Program-made: the position numbers and the translations under genes
The notes under the pieces: model-generated
Told to the model about the DNA's origin: nothing
The model's database searches: none
What the model saw: the letters and a program-made list of their open reading frames with translations, nothing else
DNA from: Panopea generosa
Lineage: Eukaryota; Mollusca; Bivalvia; Adapedonta; Hiatellidae
Assembly (NCBI GenBank): GCA_029582155.1
Contig: CM055901.1
Span: forward strand, 5,746,874-5,810,873
Direction: 5' to 3'
DNA: 64,000 nt
Part shown: positions 45,301 to 56,310 of the stretch, one piece after another
Numbering within the stretch: position 1 is the stretch's first letter
Layout of the letters: each line of letters starts with the position of its first letter

Positions 45301-48300
45301 AGACAATGCTAGAGAACGATAGACAACGATAGACAATGATAGATAACGAAAGACAACAATAGACAATGCTAGAGAACGATAGACAACGATAGACAACGAT
45401 ATACAATGATAGACCACGATAAAGACAACGATATACAACGATAGACAACGATAGACAATAAAATACAACGATAGACAATGATAGACAATGATATATAACG
45501 AAAGACAACGATAGACAATGTTAGAGTACGATAGACAATGAATGACAATAATAGATAACGATAGACAATGATAGACAACGATGACATTGATAGACAACGA
45601 TAGACAACGACAGACAATGATAGACAATAATAGATAACGAAAGACAATGATAGACAACGATGACATTGATAGACAACGATAGACAACGAAAGATAAAGAT
45701 AAACAATGACTGACAACGATAGACAACGATATACAATGAAAGACAACGGTGATATTGATAGGCAAAGATAGACAACGCTAGACAATAAATGACAACGACA
45801 GACAACGATATAGAACGATAGAGACAACGATAGAGACAACGATAGACAACGATAGACAATGGTAGACAACGATAGATAACGATAGACAACGATAGACAAC
45901 GATAGAAATAACGATAGGGACAACGATAAACAACGATTTAGACAACGATAGACAACGACAGACACCGATAGAGACGATAGAGACAACGATTGAAACAGCG
46001 ATAGACAACGATAAACAACGATAGCGACAACGATACACAACAATAGAGACAACGATAGACAATGATAGAGACAACTATAGACAACGATAGAGAGAAATAT
46101 AGACAGCGAAAGGCAACTATAAAGACAACGATAGACATCGGTAGACAACGATAGAGACAACAATTGACAACGATAGAGACAATACTAGACAACGATAGAT
46201 AATGACAGACAACGATGACATTGATAGACAACGATAGACAATGATAGACAACGATAGACAACAACAGACAACGATAGACAATGATAGACCATAATAAATA
46301 ACGATAGACAATTATAGACAACGATGACATTGATAGACAACGATAGACAACGACAGACAACGATAGACAATGATAGACAATAATAGATAACGAAAGACAA
46401 TGATATACAACGATAAACAATGATAGACAAAGATGATATTGATAGACAAAGATAGACAACGATAGACAATAACAGACAACGATATACAACGATAGACAAC
46501 GATATACAACGATAGAGACAACGATAGACAACGATAGACAATGGTAGACAGCGATAGATAACGATAGACAATGCTAGACAACGATGACATTGATTGCCAA
46601 TGATAGACAACGATAGAAACAACGATAAACAACGATAGACAACTATATACAATGATAAACAACGAAAGACATTGATAGACAACGATAGATAACGATAGAC
46701 AATGATAGACAACGATGACATTAATAGACAACGATATACAACGACAGACAACGATAGACAATGACAGACAGCGATAAACAACGATAGACAGTGATAGACA
46801 ACGATAGACAATGATAGACAACGATAGATACCGATAGACAATGATAGACAACGATAGTCAAGGATAGATAAAGATAGAGAACGATAGGCAACATGGGTCA
46901 AAATATGTGTGGCTATCAATCATTAATATAATGTTTTTCGTTGTTTTGCAGTCACTGATTAACTTTATCTTGTCAATGATAGTTCAAGGATAAAATCGGA
47001 TCTAGGAGTGTTTATCATTAACAATTGTAACACTTACTTGTCAGGTAAAGTTACAACGAGCTAAAATACAACAGTCAATCCTTTGCTAAAGTATGCTTAG
47101 CATGTTGAAGATATCCTTTGCTAAAATTACTTAGCATGTTGAAGATATTCTTTGCCTAAATATACATAGCATGTTGAATATATCCTTTTCTAAAGTATGC
47201 TTAGCATGTTAAAAATATACTTTGCTAAAATATACATAGCATGTTGAAGATATCCTTTGCTAAAGTATGCTTAGCATGTTGAAGATATCCTTTGCTAAAA
47301 TATACTTAGCATGTTGAAGATATCCTTTGCTAAAGTATACTTAGCATGTTGAAGATATCATTTGCTTAAATATACTTAGCATGTTGAAGATATTCTTTGC
47401 TTAAATATACTTAGCATGTTGAAGATATCCTTTGCTAAAGTATACTTAGCATGTTGAAGATATCATTTGCTAAAGTATACTTAGCATGTTGAAGATATCC
47501 TTTGCTAAAATATACTTAGCATGTTGAAGATATCCTTTGCTAAAGTATACTTAGCATGTTGAAGATATTCTTTGCTAAAACATACTAAGCATGTTGAAGA
47601 TATCCTTTGCTAAAGTATATTTGGCATGTTGAAGATATGCATATAATATATTGATCAGTGTGTTCCAATCCTCCCTAGATATTTTTGTTTGGCTGCTTCA
47701 AATATTACACTATTTTGTTCAACTGTATATGTCACGCACATTTTGAAAATATGTTTTGCCAGTTCAACGTTTGTGCAAACGTCACTGATGATGATGCCTA
47801 TATGAAGGCCATTTCCTGGTGAAAATTGTGTAAAAATAATTACATAAAATAACTCTCAGTGTACGTTTTGTTCATTTGAATAAATATTTTATTGTTTGTT
47901 TGTTGACAAGTTTCTCTTACTGTGTCATATCCATGTAACAGAGGAACAATGCAGGGGGACAAGAGTAGCGCTATTTTACCGCCCTTGTATTGAAATGACT
48001 TCTGTTTATTGTTACGAGAACGTTGTGGTACTGGTATGGTATACCAAATATTTTATGTATATCATTTGCCGATGACGTCGCAAATGTGACGGAAGCGACA
48101 TCAAGGCTGCAGGTCCAATTAAATATTTTACAGGAATTCTGTTTCTCATTGGGCATTGATATTAATCTCAAGAAAACTGAAATATTATTATTGATTTTAG
48201 ACAATGTTATTAATATTATATCTTTATATACATATACAGGTTTATTGTTTACCCTTAAATTGTTATGGTCATTGCAAAATGTTTAACTTGCAGCGCAGGT

Positions 48301-51300
48301 TTAATAGGCTATAAGAAAATATGCTGACAACCGTTTGAAATGTTAACTCATAATGACATTTTCAAACTCTTTGACTCGATGGTAAAACCCAATCTATTCT
48401 ATAGTCAAGAGGTATGGGGATATACATATGCCGGTGCCATTGAAAAATTCAGTCTGAATTTTGTAAATAATTTTTAGATGTTAACAGTTCTGTTTATATC
48501 AGTGTTGCTTTAGGTGAATGTTGACGACCGCCTTTATGCATAACATTTTAACAAATTGAATAAAATATTGTGTAACATTTTACATTTACAGAATAATCGT
48601 TACCCAAACATTGTTACAAAATGCTTAAGTCACCAGACGGAGCTGGTAGACCTGTTTGGGCTCTCATATGGATGTCTCAAGAAATGGGCGGTATACATTG
48701 TTTATCAACCAAATTAAGCAGCGATTGGTAGATTGCATGAAAAAACACTGGCATTTTAGTGAAGATGAATCACTCCGCTGTCACAGCTATAAATATTCTA
48801 AAACCTTATTAAATCCAGAGAGGTATGTGTATGCTACGTTTCTACATAAAAAAGAAAAAAAGAAACTGGTCGTCATCAAAATATTGATAGTGAAAATCGT
48901 TTCTGTCTGTATTGCCAAACAACTGAAGATAAATAGCATGTAATCTTTAAATGTCCCAGATACTCGGATTTATGTCATATGGTTCTATGTTGTTTGTTTG
49001 TTGGTGAAACTGATCTAGTGCATTCTTACACTTATACAATAGGAAAAAGATTTATTACTTTTAGAGTCTATTAAAAATAAATGAATTACAATTATAACAT
49101 GCATACGAAACGCATACAATTTGCTGTAAATAATGATACGTATTTTAGACCGGAGGCCTTTGTTGACGAAATATAACACTGAATCGTGTACTATGGGTCA
49201 ACCAGCTTGTTTTATTAAAGATTATGTAGTGTTGTTTTAAATAAAAGAAGTCATCAGACGCTCTAAAATACGTCCATATGAATCTTAATTAAAGTCACTT
49301 TATAACACAAGTGAGACCTTATTGCAATGTATGCTATGCCAGCAGCAATTGCTCTATTCACCTTCAGCAAAAAATCACTGTCCCTGTGACCCATCTTACA
49401 ACCAAATTCCATAGGACCGTTTTCGCATTTTAATGCAAAGTTCGTGTTACCGTTACTGAAAAGGAGGACAACTGTGCAGTGAGACGTAAATTGTAAATAA
49501 ATGGCAACAACGTGTTTATGATAAGAAGAAGATACAGATATTCATAAAGAAAAGCGATCACTGGTTTCAATCACATATAAGCATGATTGCATATAATGGC
49601 TTATTTTATTATTATAAAATGAATATATATGAGCAACAGCTGAGCAAATGAACAACAAATACAAGGACAAGAAGAGCATCAACCGAGAAATAGAACAACA
49701 CAAACTTGGAACAAATATGTACCTCCCTATAAATAGAACAACAAAATGCAAGGAATTTATGAGCACTTACTGAGAAATAGAACAATAAATACATGGAACA
49801 AATACGTACTTCCCGAGAAATAATACAATAAATACATTGAACAAATACAAGGTGTATATATGAGCACTTACTGAAAAATCCGCATAATCCTTACAGGCAT
49901 ATCCATTGAATGGACATTTACTGTTGATGGACTCTGTAAAGTATTTATGGGCCCTCAAGTGGCTGCATGCAACAAACTCTTTACCGCCTGTGATTGGAAT
50001 AAGTCGGAAAAAAATAAGTTCATATGTGTATTAAGTCAACGTTGACAATCTACTTTCAGTACATAAAATGAGATGAATATATGCTCTAAATACTCCCAAA
50101 CAATACTTCTTTGGTTAATTCAATTGAGTATCCATGAACTGGGCATGATCGGTCTCTGTTCTCAAAATGTTGCTACTGTTGCTTAAACAATAAGAATGTA
50201 ACTTTAAACCAAATGTTGTTTATTGTCTGGCGTCGTTGTACACCGATCAAGCATCATTACACTGCACTAGAACATTTATTTTGTTTTGTCAAAACCATTG
50301 GTTTGTCATACTGACCATTGTAGATATCTCCTTCCAATCGTATCTGATCTATAGGGTTTTTGTCACAACCTGGTTGTGTTAGTCCTTCATTAGGATAGTA
50401 GTCTACATGACCACATGCTTGTACCATTCCATAACCTGCAAAGTAAGCCGTACTTTGAAACTTGTATATCATAACGCTTTCTAATTACATACAATCTTAA
50501 AAATACCAAATGTTATCAAATGTCTCATATATGTTTTTAATTTAAGTACAATAAAACAATTCTATAGATAGGACACTTACTTCTTGAAATAGATTGCTGA
50601 TAACTCAATTATGTTCAGCAGAAACTACTTGTGGTGAGTTAAACATTATTACACCACAACGAGAAAATATCTTACTTGGAAATAAAAGCATTATACCGAC
50701 AAGCTTATGTGCCATTACTGATATAAATGATGGATTATTCATACGTAAACCCGTCAGCCAGCAAATAATCTAAGAACCTTAAAATGTATATCATTAGTGA
50801 TGACTACAATGGTTAACCAAATGGTTCAAGGTGGTGGCCTCTGATATCACTTGTGTTCGATTCTATTATACTTAGTCTGATTATGCTGTGTAATGTGTAC
50901 ATGCTCGGTTTGGCCATTATGTCCTTCCAATGGTAGTTCTCATGGTCGTGATTTACTTTTTACCATTGTAACGTAAACTGTAAACTTCAAAAAAAACTAC
51001 AAGTACAATGATGAAACAGTATACTAGTAAACTGTTTAGAAAAATTGCCACTGCAAATGGAGTTTAGTTATATTATACAAAGTAATATTCTGATGTTTAA
51101 GAGCATTTCCAGCACATCATTCAAAATATGACATTGTTTATACCAAGTTTAAGGATGCTGGCTCCATCTGTGTGCATCACATCCACAAACGTTGCGTCTG
51201 TTGGATCCAATCGAACTGTCTTGTCGGTGTATTGGAAATAGGGATCAGCAGGATCTAACCCTGAAAATGTATATCAACAAGGTAGCCTCGGGTTGTAATT

Positions 51301-54300
51301 GACTTATCTTAACCTAATACTCACGACTGATTCAACCTGCTTTATAAATAGACCAATGTCAAAACGCAGCTAAGCTCTGCATGCATTAAACAATTATAAC
51401 ATAATAAAACATACGCTCTGATACAACACACATATTGTCACAGTGATTGTACTAGAGTGTAGTTGAACTGTTAATAATCCAGCATAGTCTTTCATGAAAT
51501 GTGTTGTATGAGTGATTATTGCTAACATCATCAAGCATTGTCATTCATGAATTGTGTTGTATGAGCGATTATTGCCAACATCATCCAGCATAGTCATTCA
51601 TGAAATGTGTTGTATGAGCGAGTATTGCTAACATCATAACACGCATTGAACAGTACAGAAACAGTTATATTTAATATTTAGAAACATTAACAAAAAAACA
51701 ACAATTTTTACATGAGTATAGAACGTACCTGAGATTCTTCCTAGATTCAGCGTTCTCTCACCAGCATAACCACAGATATGTGCTCCAAGACTGTGACCAA
51801 TCAAATGGAAATCTTCTGGTCGCGCTGATGTATGGGTCTTTAAAAGCAACTTATAACTCAAATAAACTGATAATAGTGTAATAGCAACGCATTTTGACGT
51901 TTACTTTTAGCTAAGTAACGATTGTAAATCAATTATTAGTTGGAACTTAATTTTATAAATAGAAAGTTTACATGTTGTACCATGTTGAACATCCGTGTGT
52001 AGTTACGTATTGTCTTGGACATGGTTATTTTAACAGTTCATTTACTTATCCACAGATGCATGTTCTATTTTATATCAGGTATTACGTGGTCAATACTTAA
52101 ATTATATATACATGTAGTTGACCTATCAAAGCGGGTGTGTTTAATAATTCCGTACTTGTTCAGATTTGAAATGAAATTTTGCAAAGAATGTGTCAACAAA
52201 ATATTTATTGTCACGAATATGAAATATTATATATTAGACTACGTTATGTTAAACAACTATTGTACAAATTGTGTAAACTGATAAAAACAAAGAAAGGTAA
52301 GGAAAATAAAAATTTGTTAACATCTTATTTGCGAGTTAAAATTGTATTCATTTTTTTCATCTAAAGAATTCTGCCATTATGGGAATAGAATATCGAATGT
52401 CCAGGTGGTGTTACGTTCATCAATATAAAGAAAAACCTCACCTGCAATGCTGCGATCAGTTTGGCTGCCTCTGCACCAACAACTCTTGTGTTTGCTGTGG
52501 CTTGCGTGTACGGAAGACCAGAACCACTACCCCAGTCAATAAGTATAACGTTGTAGTCACCATGTTTCAATAGTTCATCTTTCATTTCCTGAAATAGCAA
52601 CACTCTCAAATCACAACCGAATTTACAAGAGTATATTAATCAATAATAACTGTCCCAACTGTCAGTTTTAAATCATCATATCTTAGCAATGTATAGTCTT
52701 TATAAAGTTGACTTAATTATTTAAGTTAAAATTAAAAATAAACTAACATATTAAATATTCGTTTTTAGCTTGTTTCTTTGTTTATTTACAGTGGTAATTA
52801 TAATGACGGTGTTTTTATTTAATAATCATTGATTGTTACTAATAAATTGTTAAAGAATTCATACAGCCATCCAATCACACATTCCGTTTTCGATAAAACC
52901 GTGGCTTATCATTTTGGTTGGTCTTGATGGACGGAAGTCAGATGTGGTTAGACTAGCAAAATCGTTGGAATTCAAGAACTGTGTTGTTCTGTTTGCAACA
53001 TTCTGGCGGGTGTGCAACATAAACCTTGTGTTGATTGAGGACGGTGACTCTGGGTTCAGGTTCAGCAGACGATACAGGCTGGTAAATGCTCCACCTGTAC
53101 TGAAGCAGCCAAGATCGCTATAACATACTGTCGAACCTGCAATCAAACATTTAAACATAAATAAGTTATATATAAGTATATCCTATACGGTATGTTATTC
53201 AGTTGAGATTGTTGTTGTATTTATTCAAACTTGCAATAATACATTCAAAACATATCAACAGTCTAACTTCAGGGAAACAAATTTTAACCAACAGGAGACG
53301 TAGCATCCAAAGGACACATAGCCACTTAAGCAGCAGCATGAACAGAAATATGATTACAATAAGTACACCACAAACACACTAACATATGACGTGACAGGCG
53401 AAGAAGTCAACGTCTTGGAACGGTCTGTAACAAAGGACGCCACTGGGGAGTTATACGCAGATGTACACGATGGCTTTACAGGAGTACAAAAGTAATTTAC
53501 TATATACGACTGCTACATGTAATACCACTGTTAACATACTGTCAGAATGAAACATCAATGATCTGAATTCAATAACTGGTACTAAGTCAAATGGAACAGT
53601 CGAGACCACTGTTACCTGCTACCGATGCATATATTGACTACCAAATATAGACACACTACTTAATAAGTCGTACAGAAGAGCACCGAAACACACTGTTTAA
53701 TCTGTAGGCTTGCATTATTTATTTTCAATAGTAAATTTGAAACATTCTTCAAAAGCTTTTTGATTGTCGAAATTAGTGAATATAAGACATTTTAGAATTA
53801 GATCATGCATAACCAATGCTTTGGAAAATTGACGATGCGAATCCATAATTAGTCGTTTTATTTTAGTTTGCACGATCTGGTCATAAGTCGATTCTACATA
53901 AGGTTAATAACATGATAATTGTTCGTATTGTTATAATAAATTCTGGTAAACGTGTTTCAATATATATGTATATGTAAGTAAACTTTTTCATATTTAAGAC
54001 ACGAAATACAACTCTCATTATAGCAGGAGATTTATATTATATCAGCAGTTGACACATAATATAGGTAAGAAGTAATGTTTTCTTCCGTTTGTTAAACAAA
54101 ATAAAACTTTTTAAGTTGGCCGGAATACATATATTCAAAACATGAAACAATCTACATGTATATCATAAAATTGCTTAATTCGTATGATATGAACAAAACT
54201 TTATCAATGGGAGATAACCTTTATACCATGTTTCATCACATGACTCTGTTGATCAAACATTACCTAACATATAGGCAATACGTAAATGCGTAATTTATAC

Positions 54301-54528
54301 ATAATTGTGTTGCTTGCGTTATCAATTAAGTTTTGCCCAACCAATAAAACCGGATGTCGTATATACTATATGTAACATTTAATGTGTAGAAAATGGCACC
54401 AAACTCTTATAAAACATATTCTGTTTATTTATGAAAGAAAAAACTCACTTACGTTTCTCTTTTAAGACTGATTTAGCATTTGATGCACAAATACAAGCCA
54501 ACACTAGAACATGAAACACCAGCAGCAT
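41004..54528 (-). CDS. Pancreatic-lipase-family secreted lipase (gene span, 11 exons)
   Basis: Eleven exons with GT-AG introns and matching phases encode 492 aa, close to vertebrate pancreatic lipases (about 465 aa). A signal peptide ([18 protein letters not shown]) predicts secretion. The alpha/beta-hydrolase domain has VCYSDLGCF near the mature N-terminus, HGFIENG (oxyanion region), the nucleophile elbow GHSLGAH (Ser181), GLDPADP (Asp204) and ACSHL (His290), giving a complete Ser-Asp-His triad. A lid lies between Cys264 and Cys288, with the same 24-residue cysteine spacing as human pancreatic lipase. From about residue 362 a PLAT/C2-type domain follows ([19 protein letters not shown]) and ends with a terminal Cys. 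The likely reaction is hydrolysis of acyl-glycerol or phospholipid esters outside the cell, probably in digestion. Triglyceride versus phospholipid preference cannot be told. Confidence 0.92.
41074..42996. other. Lipase intron 10
   Basis: It holds a MITE at 41399-41601, a (CA)n run at 42262-42306, and a degraded repeat of about 35-40 bp (ttaacgtgacagaaaantga, acactgttt) at about 41160-41340 and 41880-42200. The minus-strand frames here are chance. Confidence 0.6.
41399..41601. mobile_element. MITE with GGTCC...ACTAAACATCTCAA termini
   Basis: The left end ggtccgatttcactaaacat ctcaa is the inverted match of the right end ttgagatgtttagtaaaact gggtcc. About 200 bp, AT-rich interior, no coding frame. 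Confidence 0.78.
42997..43191 (-). CDS. Lipase exon 10 (PLAT domain, second part)
   Basis: Acceptor ctgataatgcag, donor gtatgtcat, phase 2 both sides. It encodes [19 protein letters not shown] and [14 protein letters not shown], typical of the PLAT core. Confidence 0.88.
43439..43562 (-). CDS. Lipase exon 9 (PLAT domain, first part)
   Basis: Acceptor gtatttacag, donor gtgtgtac, phase 1 in, phase 2 out. It encodes [20 protein letters not shown] and [12 protein letters not shown], the first beta strands of the PLAT sandwich. The donor was chosen because it joins exon 10 in frame. Confidence 0.88.
43861..43993 (-). CDS. Lipase exon 8
   Basis: Acceptor atcacacacag, donor gtgagttc, phase 0 in, phase 1 out. 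It encodes [19 protein letters not shown] and [15 protein letters not shown], the end of the hydrolase domain and the link to PLAT. Confidence 0.92.
43994..45149. other. Lipase intron 7, 3' part
   Basis: It contains an 11-bp minisatellite (atttgatccct, about 9 degenerate copies) at 44118-44218 and a family C SINE on the minus strand at 44517-44781. The rest is AT-rich with nothing recognised. Confidence 0.6.
44517..44781 (-). mobile_element. tRNA-derived SINE, family C, diverged
   Basis: Minus-strand copy with a degraded head, body actatacgacattgcgtctc and gaaaagtggttagattaact, and an imperfect tail. It is the most diverged of the five family C copies. Confidence 0.75.
45150..46890. repeat. 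10-bp GATAGACAAC satellite in lipase intron 7
   Basis: About 170 copies of a 10-bp unit (gatagacaac and gatagacaat), with a recurring variant gatgacattgatag at roughly 110-bp steps in parts of the array that hints at a higher-order unit. The minus strand is open in all three frames ([10 protein letters not shown]-like 10-residue repeat, up to 264 codons). These are not genes. Confidence 0.95.
47080..47640. repeat. 35-bp minisatellite in lipase intron 7
   Basis: About 16 units of agcatgttgaagatatcctt, tgctaaagtatactt, with few substitutions. Confidence 0.93.
47925..49030 (+). pseudogene. Dead non-LTR retrotransposon (LINE) 3' half in lipase intron 7
   Basis: Several frameshifts and stops separate recognisable reverse-transcriptase pieces in order: RGTMQGD (RT motif region), [19 protein letters not shown] with the catalytic FADD box, then [13 protein letters not shown]. 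These are followed by [20 protein letters not shown] (thumb/C-terminal region) and a Cys-rich [11 protein letters not shown] plus [11 protein letters not shown]. It runs opposite to the lipase gene. It is non-functional and 5' truncated. Confidence 0.8.
49196..49486. repeat. Unclassified dispersed repeat, copy 2
   Basis: Collinear with 12140-12467 in the same orientation (see that entry). It lies just downstream of the LINE remnant but is not obviously part of it, because copy 1 has no LINE beside it. Confidence 0.6.
49872..49987 (-). CDS. Lipase exon 7 (end of lid, catalytic His)
   Basis: Acceptor ttccaatcacag, donor gtaagtgct, phase 1 in, phase 0 out. It encodes [19 protein letters not shown] with His290, then [14 protein letters not shown]. 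Confidence 0.92.
50316..50435 (-). CDS. Lipase exon 6 (start of lid)
   Basis: Acceptor tactttgcag, donor gtcagtat, phase 1 both sides. It encodes [16 protein letters not shown] and the first part of the lid, [16 protein letters not shown]. Confidence 0.92.
51144..51260 (-). CDS. Lipase exon 5 (catalytic Asp)
   Basis: Acceptor tacattttcag, donor gtataaac, phase 1 both sides. It encodes [19 protein letters not shown] and [12 protein letters not shown]. Asp204 in LDPADP aligns with the triad Asp. Confidence 0.92.
51480..51640. repeat. 53-bp repeat in lipase intron 4
   Basis: Three tandem copies of ttcatgaaatgtgttgtatg, agcgattattgctaacatca, tccagcatagtca. Confidence 0.88.
51729..51837 (-). CDS. 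Lipase exon 4 (nucleophile elbow)
   Basis: Acceptor gcttttaaag, donor gtacgttc, phase 0 in, phase 1 out. It encodes [19 protein letters not shown] with the catalytic Ser181. Confidence 0.93.
52442..52588 (-). CDS. Lipase exon 3
   Basis: 49 codons, phase 0 both sides, acceptor gctatttcag, donor gtgaggt. It encodes [18 protein letters not shown] and [12 protein letters not shown], the core strand and helix before the nucleophile. Confidence 0.92.
52865..53136 (-). CDS. Lipase exon 2
   Basis: Acceptor gtttgattgcag, phase 1 in, phase 0 out, donor gtatgaat. It contains CYSDLGCF, an N-glycosylation sequon (NRT) and [12 protein letters not shown]. Confidence 0.9.
53137..54452. other. Lipase intron 1
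   Basis: About 1.3 kb, AT-rich, with no repeat or second gene recognised. Confidence 0.5.
54453..54528 (-). CDS. Lipase exon 1 (signal peptide)
   Basis: ATG at 54528, 25 codons plus one base, then donor gtaagtgag. It encodes the hydrophobic leader and KSVLKEK. Confidence 0.85.
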
Positions 54529-55302
54529 CGTTGTTCACGTTCGCCTACCAAACCAACACAAAACAAGATGGTCTGCTAGACAAGGAAACGATTACAGATT
54601 GGTGTCAAGATATCAGTTCGTGTCAATTTGTTGCACTATCTAACCATTCTTGTTACATATATAGATGGAATGTAGATTTTGAATTAAGGTGTATTGTTTT
54701 GATTAAGAACCAACCTCAATGACTTTACGAATATTGCTTATTCGTTTGCTTTGTGTGTGCGTCAGTGCGTGTGTTTTCGGGCTCCTTTAATCAATTTTGT
54801 TGTTACTTGTATTTACCTGCCATGAATATAATTTCAGTATACCTAAACCATCTTTAAAATGGTAAAATATAGTTGAAAGGGAATGGCCGTTTCTAATGTT
54901 ACGAGAATTTGTGGTGACATTATTTTGCCTAAAATTGTATTTGATTAATATGCCTGATATATAATGTAATATTATGTTTTTATGGGAATAAAGTGTGTTT
55001 TAATTATTATTCCTTTATTCAAATCATTTTATTTACTGGTTTTACCATCCTATTTTTTCAGTATTTTTCATCGTCTGGGATAATTATCATATAAGAGTGA
55101 CAATATCGCAGACGATGACAATAGTTTATTGAACAATGTCCTAAAGTATAATAAAAAAATAAACGTTTCGATTATCAATAATTCTGATAATTATTAAATT
55201 CAAGTATTTACCTAACAGTGGAGCCCCTTATTTCAGGTCATTTATCGGATCGGATGCTTGTATTTACACGTTGTCCCCTATTTCATGTTCGTCCTTCTTA
55301 TC
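54529..55302. other. 5' flank of the lipase gene
   Basis: AT-rich, no repeat. Plus-strand frames at 54480-54722 and 55218-55445 overlap the lipase exon or a SINE and are not genes. Confidence 0.45.
54655..54662 (-). promoter_or_regulatory. TATA-like sequence upstream of the lipase start
   Basis: On the minus strand ctatatatg lies about 130 bp before the lipase ATG. In AT-rich DNA such a match is weak evidence. Confidence 0.2.
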
Positions 55303-55595
55303 TGCCGGGTCATGTTAGCTCAGTCAGTAACGCGTCTGACTATCAATCCAGGGGTCTGAGTTCGAAGTCCCGCCTGTCTACAATTTCCGTGATGATTGAT
55401 ATACGACATTGCTTCTCATTATCATTCATCTCTCACCGCTGCTGATTCAAGTGGGAGAGTTATTAGTTGTGGACATCGGGTGTGCTGGAGTACTGGTTAA
55501 CCTTTCAGCATCGCAGAAAACAGTGGTAAGTTTTAATCAACGTATGTTAGCCCTCGCTGGCATAAAAATGACGCTAAACATTCAATCATTCAATA
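55303..55595 (+). mobile_element. tRNA-derived SINE, family C
   Basis: Full-length copy: gttagctcagtcagtaacgc A-box, gagttcgaagtcccg B-box, body atatacgacattgcttctc and gtgctggagtactggttaac, tail tcaatcattcaatattc. Confidence 0.9.
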
Positions 55596-56310
55596 TTCAT
55601 TTTATCTTTCTTACCAAATGTATATATTTAATTGCCATCTTGAATCTTTTTGTGTAAATAATTTATTTGGAAGGGCCGATAATAATGTTGGATAACTTGT
55701 GACTCGTGTATACAAAAAAGCAATGAAATATGTTTAAAATAAAGTAATTAAAGATATGTTTGTTTCAGTGTCATTATCTTAAACTAAGTCAATCGACATA
55801 AAGCAAAAACATAAAGCAAATCCGAATTTAAGTTTGACAGTAATGTTCTCGCATGATACACTCCCTGCACTCTATATCGAGTAAGACAGTGGAATTGACA
55901 TTGAATGTATTATAACAGCGAGGCTAGGTATGTCCGTAAATTAGTTTATACTTCCAAGGGCAGGTTTAGCTATTGGCCGTTCTGATGTGTCAGTTATTGT
56001 CTTCATTGCTTATATGTGTGCCCAACAAATTTTTTTTTTAAATATAAACAATTTAATGACAGAAAAAGAGAATTATTGAAAGTTTCGTACAACATTTTTT
56101 TAGTCTAGCTACTAACATAGATTACACTACTGGCACTGTAGACTAACTCGTGAAAGTCGAGAGAGTTTTGGTGGTTTAATGGTTAGCATACTTGCTCCGA
56201 GGTCTTTCCAGTCGGGTTTCGTCAGGATGTTATTTTAAACGCACTCCAACATCGCCATATTCGGTAAAAGTGCTGTGAAAGCATGCAATTTTTCGGAGTG
56301 GATTTAAATG
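55596..56310. other. Spacer before the 31-bp array
   Basis: AT-rich. A weak tRNA-like stretch (ggtttaatggttagcatac, gtcgggtttcgtc) lies at about 56168-56225 but lacks a credible T arm. Confidence 0.4.

Noticed and set aside
45079-46919. Minus-strand frames up to 264 codons rich in Leu, Ser, Val and Tyr
   Set aside because: All frames of the 10-bp satellite are open by chance of unit sequence. They lie inside a lipase intron.
50800-50880. tRNA-like sequence in lipase intron 5
   Set aside because: Weak B-box-like match only; arms do not pair.
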